64,000 bases of DNA from Gracilibacillus caseinilyticus (GTDB taxonomy: Bacteria > Bacillota > Bacilli > Bacillales > Amphibacillaceae): assembly GCF_022919115.1 (NCBI RefSeq), contig NZ_CP095072.1:2480001-2544000 (forward strand), in the 5' to 3' direction. Shown here in pieces: positions 1 to 8,946 of this stretch. Positions within the stretch are counted from its first letter, which is position 1, and each line of letters starts with the position of its first letter. The position numbers were made by a program, and so were the translations under genes. The notes below the pieces were generated by a model. It had not been told where the DNA came from. It was given only the letters and a program-made list of their open reading frames with translations, and did not search any database.

Positions 1-2
1 TT

Positions 3-719
3 CATCATCTGAACAACAATCGCTTATATATTGTAAGTGCTTCGGCGATGGGATCAGTATCTGCTTCTATTATTGGGGCTTATTTACAGATGCTACCTGC
101 GCAATATGTATTAGTGGCTGTACCTTTAAATATGTTCAGTACTTTAATTATTGCTTCCATGATTGCTCCGGTTAAAATTGACAAAAAAGACGATAATGTG
201 GATATTCAAGACGTTTCGGAAGCAAAAAGTCTGTTTGAAGCGATGGGGAATGGTGCATTGGATGGTGGACGTATTGCCTTAATCGTAGCAGCAATGCTTA
301 TCGCTTTTATTGCAGCACTGGAATTAGTGAACTGGGTATTCGCTGCTGTGTTTGCAGGTATTACCTTGCAAGAAGTATTAGGTTATGTGCTGTACCCATT
401 AGGATTTCTGATGGGAATTGCACCAGGTGAGTTATTAGAAGCAGGAAGTATTATGGGTACGAAAATTATTACCAATGAATTTGTGGCAATGCTTGAATTG
501 CAACCCCTTGTCGGAGAGCTTTCTGAGAAAACAGTTGGTATTGTTACTGTATTTTTAACAAGCTTTGCTAACTTCAGTTCTATTGGGATTATTGCCGGTA
601 CCGTGCAGGGAATTGACAGTGGAAAAGGAGCCGTCGTATCTAAATTTGGTATGAAGCTGTTAATAGGTGCCACACTAGGTTCCGCCCTTTCTGCTACTAT
701 GGCTGGGCTATTCTTATAA
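3..719 (+). CDS. nupC: NupC-family concentrative nucleoside transporter, C-terminal part
   Basis: This is the C-terminal part of a concentrative nucleoside transporter (CNT/NupC family), an inner-membrane symporter that imports nucleosides with protons or sodium. The reading frame is open to the window edge and is already in family sequence (NNRLYIVSASAMGSVSASIIGAY), so the gene starts before position 1 and the ATG at 48 is internal. Several hydrophobic segments follow, including one near IALIVAAMLIAFIAALELV. The NEFVAMLEL stretch and the Ser/Asn-rich LTSFANFSSIGIIAGTV helix are typical of the CNT substrate-binding core. It stops at 719 and a terminator follows directly. Substrate range (purine or pyrimidine) cannot be read from this fragment. 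Confidence 0.85.
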   Translation, partial: HHLNNNRLYIVSASAMGSVSASIIGAYLQMLPAQYVLVAVPLNMFSTLIIASMIAPVKIDKKDDNVDIQDVSEAKSLFEAMGNGALDGGRIALIVAAMLIAFIAALELVNWVFAAVFAGITLQEVLGYVLYPLGFLMGIAPGELLEAGSIMGTKIITNEFVAMLELQPLVGELSEKTVGIVTVFLTSFANFSSIGIIAGTVQGIDSGKGAVVSKFGMKLLIGATLGSALSATMAGLFL

Positions 720-725
720 TGTAGT

Positions 726-760
726 AAAAAATCAGGTGTTCACTTGAGCATCTGATTTTT
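726..760 (+). terminator. Rho-independent terminator after nupC
   Basis: An A-rich left arm (AAAATCAGGTG) pairs with CATCTGATTTTT across a short loop, ending in a T-run seven bases after the nupC stop. Confidence 0.8.
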
Positions 761-785
761 ATAATATGCTAGAAAAAATATGGGT

Positions 786-983
786 TCTTATAATACAGAT
801 TATGTAAAGTTCAACTGTATGACAATATGTTAATTTTGAAATGTTGTATATGCGTAGCAAAGCTCTCGAAATATGCTCTGCGTCCTGTGGGCACGGTGTG
901 GTTGGGGGGGAACACATAAAACATTTCATAATGACCATATCGATAAAATTTCTAGTATTTCTTGACATAATCTGTATTAAACG
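786..983. repeat. Palindromic repeat element, short copy (copy 1)
   Basis: The ends are inverted repeats: ATAATACAGATTATGT at the left and ACATAATCTGTATTA at the right. Inside is one degenerate left arm of hairpin module A (TAGCAAAGCTCTCGAAATATGCTCTGCGTCCTGTGGGCACGG). The matching right arm and all of module B are missing, so this is an internally deleted copy of the family best preserved at 47978-48498. No open frame here has coding character. Confidence 0.75.
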
Positions 984-1367
984 TTACTGCTGGATGATTT
1001 GAATAAGGTTGCCACATGTATCGTCAAATACTGCTAATGTAATATCCCCCATATCTGTCGGTTTCATTGTAAACGTCACACCATTTTGCATTAATCGTTC
1101 ATACTCTTCATGAATATTTTCAACGCCAAACATCGTTACAGGAATGCCATCCGCGAAAAGCTTCTCTTGATATTCTTTTGCAGCGGGATGCCCATTCGGT
1201 TCGAGCAATAGCTCTGGACCATCTTGTTCATTTGGAGAAACGACTGTTATCCATCTCGCTTCTCCAGCAGGAACGTCATGTTTTTTTACAAAGCCAAGGG
1301 CTTCAGTGTAAAACTTCAGTGCCTTGTCTTGATCTTCTACGAATATACTGGTAACTATGATATCCAT
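984..1367 (-). CDS. VOC (glyoxalase/bleomycin-resistance) family protein
   Basis: A 127-residue protein of the vicinal oxygen chelate fold, made of two beta-alpha-beta-beta-beta units. The first covers residues 1-55 (MDIIVTSIFVEDQDKALKFYTEALGF) and the second ends in the typical TLAVFDDTCGNLIQIIQ. Family members bind a metal and act on small molecules or sequester them; the substrate is not evident here. AAAGGAGG lies just upstream of the ATG. It sits 86 bp downstream of an ArsR-type regulator on the same strand and is probably co-transcribed from the promoter at 1739-1768. The family call is firm, the function is open. Confidence 0.85.
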   Translation of the reverse strand: MDIIVTSIFVEDQDKALKFYTEALGFVKKHDVPAGEARWITVVSPNEQDGPELLLEPNGHPAAKEYQEKLFADGIPVTMFGVENIHEEYERLMQNGVTFTMKPTDMGDITLAVFDDTCGNLIQIIQQ

Positions 1368-1453
1368 ATATTATTTGCCTCCTTTGGTAGTGGTGCTTCA
1401 TCCATTTATAAGCAAAACATTTATGCGTAACTTCCTACCGATTTTAAAGGAAT

Positions 1454-1732
1454 TTATTCTATCCACCTTTTTAGTAAATTCTTTAGTGGTTCATTGTTGA
1501 AAATAATTACTCGATATTTTCCCTTTCGTCTTGATATGACGAGTTCGGCATCTTCCAATACAGACAGATGTTTAGCTATTGCTTGTCTTGAAATGGATAG
1601 ATCGTGTTTCATAATAAGACGTGCCGTAAGTTCGTACAATGTCAACTCGTTACGTTCGGATAGTTCGTCTAATATAAGTCTTCTTGTTGAGTCACCCAGT
1701 GCTTTAAATATAGCGTCTTTGTTCTCATCCAT
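1454..1732 (-). CDS. ArsR-family winged-helix transcriptional regulator
   Basis: A 92-residue winged-helix repressor. It opens with the ArsR signature AIFKALGDSTRRLILDEL, carries a recognition helix SRQAIAKHLSVLEDAELV, then a wing RRKGKYRVI and an ending NEPLKNLLKRWIE. That ending is typical of non-metal ArsR proteins paired with small enzymes, and no Cys or His metal site is visible. The frame stays open to a TTG at 1768, but that codon lies in the -35 box and the next codons contain the -10 box. The ATG at 1732 is therefore the likely start, coinciding with the predicted transcript start (leaderless). It probably represses itself and the downstream VOC gene. Confidence 0.8.
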   Translation of the reverse strand: MDENKDAIFKALGDSTRRLILDELSERNELTLYELTARLIMKHDLSISRQAIAKHLSVLEDAELVISRRKGKYRVIIFNNEPLKNLLKRWIE

Positions 1733-1738
1733 ATCTTC

Positions 1739-1768
1739 ATTATAAGCAACTATTTGGTTGCTTGTCAA
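1739..1768 (-). promoter_or_regulatory. SigA promoter of the arsR-VOC operon
   Basis: On the minus strand TTGACA (1768-1763) is followed after 18 bp by TATAAT (1744-1739). The expected +1 falls on or next to the A of the ATG at 1732. Confidence 0.75.
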
Positions 1769-1788
1769 TATAAGTAACCAAATAGTTG
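1747..1788. promoter_or_regulatory. Operator: exact 13-bp inverted repeat over the arsR promoter
   Basis: CAACTATTTGGTT (1747-1759) and AACCAAATAGTTG (1776-1788) are perfect reverse complements, 16 bp apart. One half lies inside the -35/-10 spacer and the other just upstream of -35. This fits autorepression by the adjacent ArsR-type protein, by inference from position. Confidence 0.75.
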
Positions 1789-1905
1789 TATGTAATCACT
1801 TCCTTTATTAAAAATTTTTAATGCGTACTTGTTTATTAATTCAAAAAAACTTAGTTCAGTGGTTATACTTTGTGGTGATTTCGTGATATACTGTAATCAG
1901 AATTA

Positions 1906-1920
1906 ATAAAACGCTTTCAA
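1906..1920. promoter_or_regulatory. cre-like catabolite repression site
   Basis: ATAAAACGCTTTCAA reads TTGAAAGCGTTTTAT on the other strand, one mismatch from the CcpA consensus (TGNAANCGNWWNCA). It lies 17 bp before the xylosidase start, where CcpA would block transcription. A nearly identical site precedes msmX at 57829-57843. Confidence 0.6.
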
Positions 1921-1937
1921 AGGTGGGTGGAATGTTC

Positions 1938-3539
1938 ATGAAAATACAAAATCCAATTTTAACCGGTTTTAATCCAGATCCAAGTATTTGCCGCGTTGAG
2001 GATGATTATTATATTGCGGTGTCAACGTTTGAATGGTTCCCTGGTGTAGGTATTTATCATTCTAAAGATTTAAAGAACTGGAGACTAATTGCACGACCAT
2101 TAAATAGAGTCAGACAATTAGATATGAAAGGCAATCCGGATTCAGGGGGAGTCTGGGCTCCACAATTATCGCATCATAATGGTCAATTTTACTTGATTTA
2201 TTCTGATCTGAAAGTTGTGAGCGGCGCCTGGAAGGATGGCCATAATTACTTGGTTACGGCGTCAGCAATCGATGGGGAATGGTCAGATCCGATTTACTTA
2301 AATAGCTCTGGCTTTGATCCATCCCTTTTTCATGATGATGATGGGAAGAAATACCTTGTCAACATGAAGTGGGATCATCGTGATGGTAATCATAGCTTTA
2401 ACGGAATTGTGTTACAGGAATATAATCATGAAGAAAAACGGTTAACAGGTAAGCCGCAAATCATTTTTAAAGGGACGAATAGAAGATTAACTGAGGCGCC
2501 GCATTTGTATAAATGGGATGGTTATTATTATTTATTAACAGCAGAAGGTGGTACCAGATTTGAGCATTGCGCAACCATAGCACGTGCTGCCGAACTGACA
2601 GGGCCATATGAAGTACATCCTGATAATCCGTTAATCACATCATGGCCGTATCCGGAAAATGATTTACAGAAAGCAGGTCACGCTTCGATTGTCCATACCC
2701 AGACAGATGAGTGGTTTCTCGTCCATTTAACCGGAAGAGTATTGCCGAAAGATGATCAGCCTTTACTCGATCCGAGGGGGTTCTGTCCTTTAGGGAGAGA
2801 AACAGCGATCCAAAGACTGGAGTGGCAGGATAATTGGCCGTATGTTGTGGGAGGAAATCAGCCTTCTGTGGAAATTGATGGTCCCCGGCTGGAGGAAGTA
2901 ATATGGGAAGGCGATGTTCCAGTGCAAGATGATTTTGATGAAACACAACTGAATCTACATTTTCAAAGTTTGCGAATTCCATTGGAAGGAACGATTGCCA
3001 ACTTGACAGAAAGACCTGGACATTTGCGGCTGTATGGCAGGGAATCGTTAACGTCATGTTTTACCCAGTCTTTCATAGCAAGAAGGTGGCAGCATTTTAC
3101 ATTTCAAGCGGAAACGAAGCTGTCATTCCAACCAGAGGATTTTCAGCATTCAGCGGGTCTGGCTAACTATTACAATACTGGCCATTGGACAACTTGCCAG
3201 TTAACCTGGCATGAAGAAAAAGGGCGAATTCTTGAGCTGATGACATGTGATCAAGGAAATATGACCCAACCGCTAAAAGGGAATGAAATTCTTGTTCCAG
3301 ACGAAGTAGAATACGTATACCTGCAAGTGAATGTCAATGTTCATACGTATCGGTATGCGTATTCGTTTAATGGTGAAACATGGAACGATATTCCTGTGGA
3401 TTTGTATGCCTATAAAATTTCTGATGATTATATAGAGGGTGGAGGTTTCTTTACGGGAGCTTTTGTCGGAATGCATTGTCAGGATTTAACGGGACAGAAT
3501 AAATATGCGGATTTCGACTATTTTATCTATCAATCATAA
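1938..3539 (+). CDS. xynB: Glycoside hydrolase family 43 beta-xylosidase
   Basis: A 533-residue cytoplasmic exo-acting beta-xylosidase (some relatives also have arabinofuranosidase activity) that releases xylose from imported xylo-oligosaccharides. Starting at the ATG at 1938 ([10 protein letters not shown]), the three GH43 catalytic acids fall at D14 (NPDPS), D127 (GFDPSL) and E186 (TEAPHL). These are the positions known for the Selenomonas enzyme, which supports this start over upstream GTG/ATG codons. The five-bladed propeller is followed by the C-terminal beta-sandwich of the GH43_11 group. No signal peptide is present. The gene stands alone behind a cre-like site, so glucose repression is likely. 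No xylan transporter lies next to it. Confidence 0.92.
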   Translation: MKIQNPILTGFNPDPSICRVEDDYYIAVSTFEWFPGVGIYHSKDLKNWRLIARPLNRVRQLDMKGNPDSGGVWAPQLSHHNGQFYLIYSDLKVVSGAWKDGHNYLVTASAIDGEWSDPIYLNSSGFDPSLFHDDDGKKYLVNMKWDHRDGNHSFNGIVLQEYNHEEKRLTGKPQIIFKGTNRRLTEAPHLYKWDGYYYLLTAEGGTRFEHCATIARAAELTGPYEVHPDNPLITSWPYPENDLQKAGHASIVHTQTDEWFLVHLTGRVLPKDDQPLLDPRGFCPLGRETAIQRLEWQDNWPYVVGGNQPSVEIDGPRLEEVIWEGDVPVQDDFDETQLNLHFQSLRIPLEGTIANLTERPGHLRLYGRESLTSCFTQSFIARRWQHFTFQAETKLSFQPEDFQHSAGLANYYNTGHWTTCQLTWHEEKGRILELMTCDQGNMTQPLKGNEILVPDEVEYVYLQVNVNVHTYRYAYSFNGETWNDIPVDLYAYKISDDYIEGGGFFTGAFVGMHCQDLTGQNKYADFDYFIYQS

Positions 3540-3583
3540 GGATAAGAAGCGAAGCACTCTATTAATGAAAATGAAGAATGATG

Positions 3584-3620
3584 AAAAGGTGTAGCTATTT
3601 ATTATATAGCTACACCTTTC
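3584..3620. terminator. Bidirectional terminator between xynB and the MATE gene
   Basis: AAAAGGTGTAGCTA pairs with TAGCTACACCTTT across a 9-base loop, with A- and T-rich flanks on both sides. It can serve both convergent genes. Confidence 0.85.
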
Positions 3621-4973
3621 TCAATTTGTTCTTTCTAATTTTTGCTGTAAATAATACATCCGTCCAAATAGAGTGATAGCTCCTGCTGATAATCCAACTA
3701 TTAATCCTACCCAGTATCCAAATGCATCGAGTCCGGTATAGTTGGCAAAGAGCCAACCGCTCGGCAACCCGATTAACCAGTAAGACACAAGTGACATCCA
3801 GAAGGTAATGTTGACGTCTTTATATCCACGTAAAATTCCTTGAACAGGAGCTCCGACCGCATCCGCGAATTGAAAGAAGATCGCATAGTAAAGAAACTGT
3901 TTCGTTAATGAGATCACTTCTTTTTGATCACTGTAGAGACTCGCCACTTGATTATCCAGTAGATAAATAATTCCTCCTGCAAGAAAAGCAATAACGATCC
4001 CGGACAGAATGCCCATATAGGAGTAGGTACGTGCATCACGGAAGCGTTTGGCACCTACTTCAAAGCCAACTGCTATTGTCAAAGACATTGCAATACTTAG
4101 TGGAATCATATATAGAAATGAAGCAAAATTAATGGCCGCCTGGTGCGCGGCAATTGTGTTAGTACTATATGCACTAAGCATAAATGTTACCGCTGAAAAA
4201 ATACTGACTTCGAAAAAGATCGAAAATCCGATCGGAATGCCTATCCGTAATTGCGAGATCCACTCTGTTACAGATGGTTGTACAAGCTTGTGAAAGATTC
4301 GGTGATCACGAAACGGACGGACATAATGGACAATCCATATCGATAAAAGAAGATTGACCAGAAAAGTTAAAGCAGATGCAATACCCGCTCCAATGCCACC
4401 AAACTCGGGAACACCAAATTTACCAAAGATAAAAATATAGTTCAGTAAAATATTGACAGGTAAAGAAATTAGTACAATCGCCATCGAAATTCTTGTATGA
4501 CCTAATCCGTCGATGTATGATCGAATAAGGTTATAGACGAATAAAGGAATCATACCCGTACCTATGGAAAGAATATAGTATTTAGCAACATGCTGAACGC
4601 GTGATTCTAAATCCATTAACGATAAAATAGGATCAATTAGAAACAATCCGGCAACAGTGACAATGATGCCAAGACCGATAGCAAGATATATACCTTGTTG
4701 CACTGTAAAAGGTATTTTTGCTTCTTCCTTAGCACCAGTCAGCTGTGCCACGATCGGGGACATAGCCATCAAAATACCAACAATCGCCATTTGCACCGGT
4801 ACCCACAGGCTTGAACCGATCGCTACTCCCGCAAGATCACTGGCGCCAGCTTGACCAGACATAATCGTGTCAAAAAAATTCATCGCATACATACTTACTT
4901 GCGTGATTAGAATTGGAATCAGTATAATCATAAAGAGTCTTATTTTTTCTTTGAAAGTAGTCGTTTGATGCAT
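3621..4973 (-). CDS. MATE-family multidrug/sodium efflux transporter
   Basis: A 450-residue membrane protein with about twelve hydrophobic segments, of the MATE (NorM-like) family that exports cationic drugs or metabolites in exchange for sodium or protons. The N-terminal signature ILIPILITQVSMYAMNFFDTIMSGQAG and the matching second-half segment GIPIGFSIFFEVSIFSAVTFML are the pseudo-repeated first helices of each six-helix bundle. Length is normal for the family. AAGGAAG lies ahead of the ATG. The gene is monocistronic and divergent from murG. Substrate cannot be inferred. Confidence 0.9.
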   Translation of the reverse strand: MHQTTTFKEKIRLFMIILIPILITQVSMYAMNFFDTIMSGQAGASDLAGVAIGSSLWVPVQMAIVGILMAMSPIVAQLTGAKEEAKIPFTVQQGIYLAIGLGIIVTVAGLFLIDPILSLMDLESRVQHVAKYYILSIGTGMIPLFVYNLIRSYIDGLGHTRISMAIVLISLPVNILLNYIFIFGKFGVPEFGGIGAGIASALTFLVNLLLSIWIVHYVRPFRDHRIFHKLVQPSVTEWISQLRIGIPIGFSIFFEVSIFSAVTFMLSAYSTNTIAAHQAAINFASFLYMIPLSIAMSLTIAVGFEVGAKRFRDARTYSYMGILSGIVIAFLAGGIIYLLDNQVASLYSDQKEVISLTKQFLYYAIFFQFADAVGAPVQGILRGYKDVNITFWMSLVSYWLIGLPSGWLFANYTGLDAFGYWVGLIVGLSAGAITLFGRMYYLQQKLERTN

Positions 4974-5047
4974 AATTTTATTCTTCCTTTGTTTTAAGCA
5001 ATACGAGGATTATAACATATAATGTGAAGAGAGAGGTCGGTTTATTT

Positions 5048-6118
5048 ATGACAACGAAACAAATTATTTTTACAGGTGGTGGAACAGCGGGGCACGTGAT
5101 GGTGAATCTTGCTATTATTCCAGCGTTTATCAAGGAAGGGTGGACGATTGATTACATAGGATCGAAAAATGGTATCGAAAAAGAATTAATCGAGCCGCTC
5201 GAAGGTGTGACCTATCATGCTATTTCTACGGGGAAATTACGACGCTATTTCTCCAAAGAGAATTTTAAGGATCCTTTTAAAGTCTTAAAAGGAACATGGC
5301 AGGCACATCGGATTATTGGCAAGAAGAAACCAGCGGTCATTTTTTCGAAAGGTGGTTTTGTCTCTGTACCTGTATTGGTAGCGGCACGGATGCGCGGGGT
5401 GCCGGCAGTTATCCATGAATCGGACTTTACACCAGGATTGGCGAATAAATTGGCGATCCCGTTTGCCAAAAAAGTATTAGCAACATTTCCAGAAACGGTG
5501 GATTATTTACCGAAAGAAAAAGCAGAATGGATCGGTGCAGTTGTTCGTGAAGAATTATTTACTGGAAGCCGTGAAAAAGGGTTAACATTCACCGGATTTA
5601 CGAACAACAAAACAGTTCTGTTAATAATGGGAGGGAGTGCAGGATCCCAGAAAATAAACAAAGCAGTACGTGAAGCTTTGGATACGTTGTTACCAGATTT
5701 CAATATCATTCACATTTGTGGGAAAGACAATATAGATGAGGATATCGACAGAGAAGGTTATGTTCAATTTGAATATGTGCAGGATGAATTGCGAGATTTG
5801 CTGGCACTTACCGATATAGTGTGTTCACGTGCAGGGGCAAACGCCATTTTTGAATTTTTGGCACTCAATAAACCAATGTTGTTGATTCCTTTGTCGAGAC
5901 AGGCAAGCAGAGGGGATCAAATTGTCAATGCTCATTCATTCGAAAAACAGGGATATGCTCACGTTCTAGAAGAAGAACAACTGACAACAGAATCATTAAT
6001 TACAGAAATTGAACAGCTTAAGAAAGAAAAAGTCACGATTAAGGATAAAATGACCAAATACCGTTCCAGTGAAGCGAAAGAAAAAGTGATCGAAATAATC
6101 AAAGAACAAGCACAATAA
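5048..6118 (+). CDS. murG: UDP-GlcNAc:lipid I N-acetylglucosaminyltransferase MurG
   Basis: MurG adds GlcNAc from UDP-GlcNAc to lipid I on the inner membrane face, making lipid II for peptidoglycan. The 356-residue protein has the N-terminal glycine loop GGGTAGHV (residues 10-17), [15 protein letters not shown], the [11 protein letters not shown] acceptor-site loop, the second-domain loop [12 protein letters not shown] and the donor-site region [23 protein letters not shown]. The ATG at 5048 is chosen because AGAGAGGTC precedes it and its product matches the family start; a GTG at 5024 is in frame. It stands alone here, outside a dcw cell-division cluster. It may be a second murG copy, as some bacilli have, or a relocated only copy. 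Confidence 0.9.
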   Translation: MTTKQIIFTGGGTAGHVMVNLAIIPAFIKEGWTIDYIGSKNGIEKELIEPLEGVTYHAISTGKLRRYFSKENFKDPFKVLKGTWQAHRIIGKKKPAVIFSKGGFVSVPVLVAARMRGVPAVIHESDFTPGLANKLAIPFAKKVLATFPETVDYLPKEKAEWIGAVVREELFTGSREKGLTFTGFTNNKTVLLIMGGSAGSQKINKAVREALDTLLPDFNIIHICGKDNIDEDIDREGYVQFEYVQDELRDLLALTDIVCSRAGANAIFEFLALNKPMLLIPLSRQASRGDQIVNAHSFEKQGYAHVLEEEQLTTESLITEIEQLKKEKVTIKDKMTKYRSSEAKEKVIEIIKEQAQ

Positions 6119-6192
6119 GCAGTTTGCTTTTGCTTGCCTTATCTTTTCATTAGAATAGAAGTAGATCGAATAAATGAAGGAGGCGTTGGAAT

Positions 6193-7023
6193 ATGAGCTT
6201 ACGTACAACCAGGAAATTGAATAACGGAACAGAGATTCCTGCGATCGGTTTAGGTGTATATAAAGCCGAAGCTGGAGAAGAAGTCTATCAAGCTGTCAAA
6301 TCTGCCTTGGAATTAGGATACCGTCATATCGATACCGCTTCTTTATATGGCAATGAAGAAGGCGTCGGGCAGGCGATTAAAGACAGTGACGTACCACGTG
6401 AAGAAATTTTTGTCACGACTAAGGTGTGGAATGATGAGCAAGGCTACGAGGAAACAAAAGCAGCATTCACCCGCAGTTTAGAACGTCTGCAAATGGATTA
6501 TGTCGATCTTTATTTAGTCCACTGGCCCGTACCAGGTAAATTTAAAGAGACATATAAAGCATTAGAGGATATTTATCGTGACGGCAAGGCGAAAGCAATT
6601 GGTGTCAGTAATTTCGAACCACACCATTTAGAAGAACTGCTGGAAACCGCAGAGATAACGCCGGTCGTTAACCAGGTAGAACTGCATCCACAGCTGCAGC
6701 AACAGGCTGTACGGGATTTTTGTGATAAGCACAATATTCTGGTAGAAGCGTGGGCGCCTTTAGGTAAAGCACGTTACTTCGATCATGCTGTGTTACAGAA
6801 ACTAGCTAATAAATACAATAAACAGCCCTCTCAAATCATTGTTCGCTGGCAATATCAAAGTGGTATTATTACAATACCGAAGTCCGTGCATAAAGAACGC
6901 CAGCGTGAGAATATAGATATCTTTGATTTTGAATTAACAGATGAAGATATGAACAAAATGAAAACCATCGATGCTAACAACCGTCTTGGCGCACACCCAG
7001 ACGAATTTGATTACGGCGTATAA
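6193..7023 (+). CDS. Aldo/keto reductase (YvgN/YtbE-like)
   Basis: A 276-residue NADPH-dependent aldo-keto reductase with a TIM-barrel fold, reducing aldehydes such as methylglyoxal in related Bacillus proteins. The catalytic tetrad is complete: D47 (HIDTA), Y52 (LYGNE), K77 (TKVWN) and H110 (LVHWP). The C-terminal cofactor-binding segment IPKSVHKERQRENIDIFDFELT is intact. AAGGAGGCG precedes the ATG. It is a single-gene unit closed by a strong terminator. The physiological substrate is not apparent from the neighbours. Confidence 0.92.
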   Translation: MSLRTTRKLNNGTEIPAIGLGVYKAEAGEEVYQAVKSALELGYRHIDTASLYGNEEGVGQAIKDSDVPREEIFVTTKVWNDEQGYEETKAAFTRSLERLQMDYVDLYLVHWPVPGKFKETYKALEDIYRDGKAKAIGVSNFEPHHLEELLETAEITPVVNQVELHPQLQQQAVRDFCDKHNILVEAWAPLGKARYFDHAVLQKLANKYNKQPSQIIVRWQYQSGIITIPKSVHKERQRENIDIFDFELTDEDMNKMKTIDANNRLGAHPDEFDYGV

Positions 7024-7025
7024 AT

Positions 7026-7067
7026 AAAAAAGCCCGGTTCCTCTTCACGAGAAATCGGGCTTTCTTC
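7026..7067. terminator. Terminator between the aldo-keto reductase and carbonic anhydrase genes
   Basis: AAAAAGCCCG pairs with CGGGCTTTCTT across a loop. It lies between convergent genes and could serve both. Confidence 0.8.
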
Positions 7068-7075
7068 ATTATTTT

Positions 7076-7624
7076 TTAGTAGCCTTTTTTGACAAGGTCC
7101 AGTTTTCCTGTTGCTGGGTCGATAACAAGACCATGGACAGGTACATCTTCTGGTAATAGTGGGTGATTTTCAATAATGCGGACTGATTGTTCTACATTCG
7201 CAGTCACATCATTAAAGCCGGTTAACCAATCTTCTGGTGCTTTCTCTAAACTGTCGATCGCTTTTTGGTCAATTCCTTTTTCCTTCATTACATCAACAAA
7301 TTGATTGGTATCAAATCCATTCATACCACAGCCATGATGAGCGATAACAAACACTTCATCTGCTTGCAATGCATGAATAGCTACTAAGATACTTTTCATC
7401 GTACTGTCATACGAATCATTTAAAATCGCACCAGCATTCTTAACCATTTTGACATCGCCATTTTTTAGGTTTAGTGCATTGGGCAAGAGTTCTACAAGTC
7501 GAGTGTCCATGCAAGTAAAAATGACTGCACGCTTATTTGGAAATTTATCGGTTTCAAAACGTTCAAAACCTTTTTCATCTACAAACTTTTCATTATAGTC
7601 TAGTATTTCGTCTAATAACATCAT
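7076..7624 (-). CDS. Beta-class carbonic anhydrase
   Basis: A 182-residue zinc enzyme interconverting CO2 and bicarbonate. Zinc ligands C38 (TCMDTR), H96 and C99 (HHGCGM) and the Asp40-Arg42 dyad are all present. Length is usual for the short YvdA-type group. The frame continues upstream to 7711, but the ATG at 7624 follows AAAGGGAG at a good distance and matches the family start, so the upstream 29 codons are left out. It is divergent from the serine protease gene and forms its own unit. Confidence 0.9.
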   Translation of the reverse strand: MMLLDEILDYNEKFVDEKGFERFETDKFPNKRAVIFTCMDTRLVELLPNALNLKNGDVKMVKNAGAILNDSYDSTMKSILVAIHALQADEVFVIAHHGCGMNGFDTNQFVDVMKEKGIDQKAIDSLEKAPEDWLTGFNDVTANVEQSVRIIENHPLLPEDVPVHGLVIDPATGKLDLVKKGY

Positions 7625-7731
7625 GCCACTCCCTTTTTTTCTACTAGTATCTAATATAAAACAATATGGTGAATCCTTCAAACAAAATGTTATAATAACA
7701 CTATCAAACACGTGCGATAATGAGGTGTGAC

Positions 7732-8550
7732 ATGAAGCGTTCAGACCGAGAAGATTGGGATATCATAGACGAAGACTTATATGAAGATATAGAGCCTGAA
7801 GAAATGTATGAGCTGGTGCAGGAAGAGCGTCAAAAATTAAAAGAAAAAGAACGTCTAGCTTCAGAAGAAAAAAAGAAATCGATTTTTCCGAAATGGGCGT
7901 TTTGGCTGATTGCCGCAGCGATGTTTATTCAAGTTATCGCGATTATACCGCAGACCTTCTCGATACCGGCAATTGATTTCATTCAAACATCTGCCAAGTT
8001 AATGCAGGATGAACAGGTACAACAATATCGTGAAGCTGTCGTGGTGATTGAGGGTGCGGACAATAAAGGAACAGGGTTTGCCATTTCAGAAGATGGGTAT
8101 ATTGTGACGAATTATCATGTGATTGAGGACCAGCGAACGATTACTGTAGCGTTTGAAGAACAAGGTCTCTTCGATGGCGAAGTAGTGGAGACTTATCCAG
8201 AAATCGACTTAGCTCTAATTGATGTAGAAGCGGATAACTTGCCTCATTTTGAAATAGCGAGCGGACAACAGCCAGACAAGGTCGAAAATGTATTGTTCAT
8301 TGGTAATCCCCTTCGCTTCAACGGCATTGCCAATCAGGGAGATATTATCGGTCAGACAATATTATCTTCCTGGGATCAATCCGTTTATATGCTGGATGCT
8401 CCAGTCTATCGCGGGAATAGTGGTAGCCCGGTAATCAATGAGGCAGGAAAAGTCATTGCGGTTGTTTTTGCTACTCAAAAGAATGCTAAGCATGGCAGAG
8501 TAGGTTTAGCGGTTCCGATATCTTATCTCGAATCTGAAAATCTCCGGTAA
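7732..8550 (+). CDS. Membrane-anchored trypsin-like serine protease, no PDZ domain
   Basis: A 272-residue protein with a charged, acidic cytoplasmic N-terminus (residues 1-52) and one transmembrane helix (about 53-75, WAFWLIAAAMFIQVIAII). An extracellular S1C/HtrA-like protease domain follows. The catalytic triad is visible as H129 (NYHVIE), D159 (PEIDLAL) and S230 (RGNSGSP). No PDZ domain follows, so it is shorter than HtrA. GAGGTG precedes the ATG at 7732; an ATG at 7720 overlaps that ribosome site. The likely role is cleavage of misfolded or signalling proteins outside the membrane, by analogy. Confidence 0.85.
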   Translation: MKRSDREDWDIIDEDLYEDIEPEEMYELVQEERQKLKEKERLASEEKKKSIFPKWAFWLIAAAMFIQVIAIIPQTFSIPAIDFIQTSAKLMQDEQVQQYREAVVVIEGADNKGTGFAISEDGYIVTNYHVIEDQRTITVAFEEQGLFDGEVVETYPEIDLALIDVEADNLPHFEIASGQQPDKVENVLFIGNPLRFNGIANQGDIIGQTILSSWDQSVYMLDAPVYRGNSGSPVINEAGKVIAVVFATQKNAKHGRVGLAVPISYLESENLR

Positions 8551-8567
8551 TAGCTGGAGATTTTTTA
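8536..8567 (+). terminator. Terminator overlapping the protease stop codon
   Basis: AAAATCTCC pairs with GGAGATTTTTT; the TAA of the protease gene lies within the loop. Confidence 0.75.
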
Positions 8568-8946
8568 GTGCGTAGTGTTTTCATATTTAGAGACAGTATG
8601 TAATCGTCGAAACATAGTGACGTTGAAAATGGATAAAGAAATACGTTTAAACTTTTTCAAAGAGGGTAAATAGAATTCTTTAAGAAATTTGAAGAAAAAT
8701 AGCCTAATGACCTACTTAGGTTTATGGATTATCTGTGCAATTTGTATCAGTATAAGCAAATAGAACTATTAATTGAAAATAAATTTTAATGAAATGTAAT
8801 TGAAATATGGTAGATAGAAATATTTTTTTCTTATACTCTATAGAAAGTGACAAAATTAAACTGGTGAATTGTGAATAATTTTTGATAATACAGACAAAAA
8901 AGCTTTCATATAAAACGAAAATTGTAAAGGACTGGTGGTGCTGAAT
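8568..8946. other. Intergenic region upstream of sigI
   Basis: About 380 bp of AT-rich sequence without a credible frame. A SigI-type promoter (ACCCCC and CGAA boxes) was looked for and not found. A good SigA promoter could not be assigned either; TATACT at 8832 lacks a properly spaced -35. Nothing else is visible. Confidence 0.4.

Noticed and set aside
8568..8946. A SigI autoregulatory promoter ahead of sigI
   Set aside because: No ACCCCC-type -35 is present; isolated CGAA words alone are not enough.
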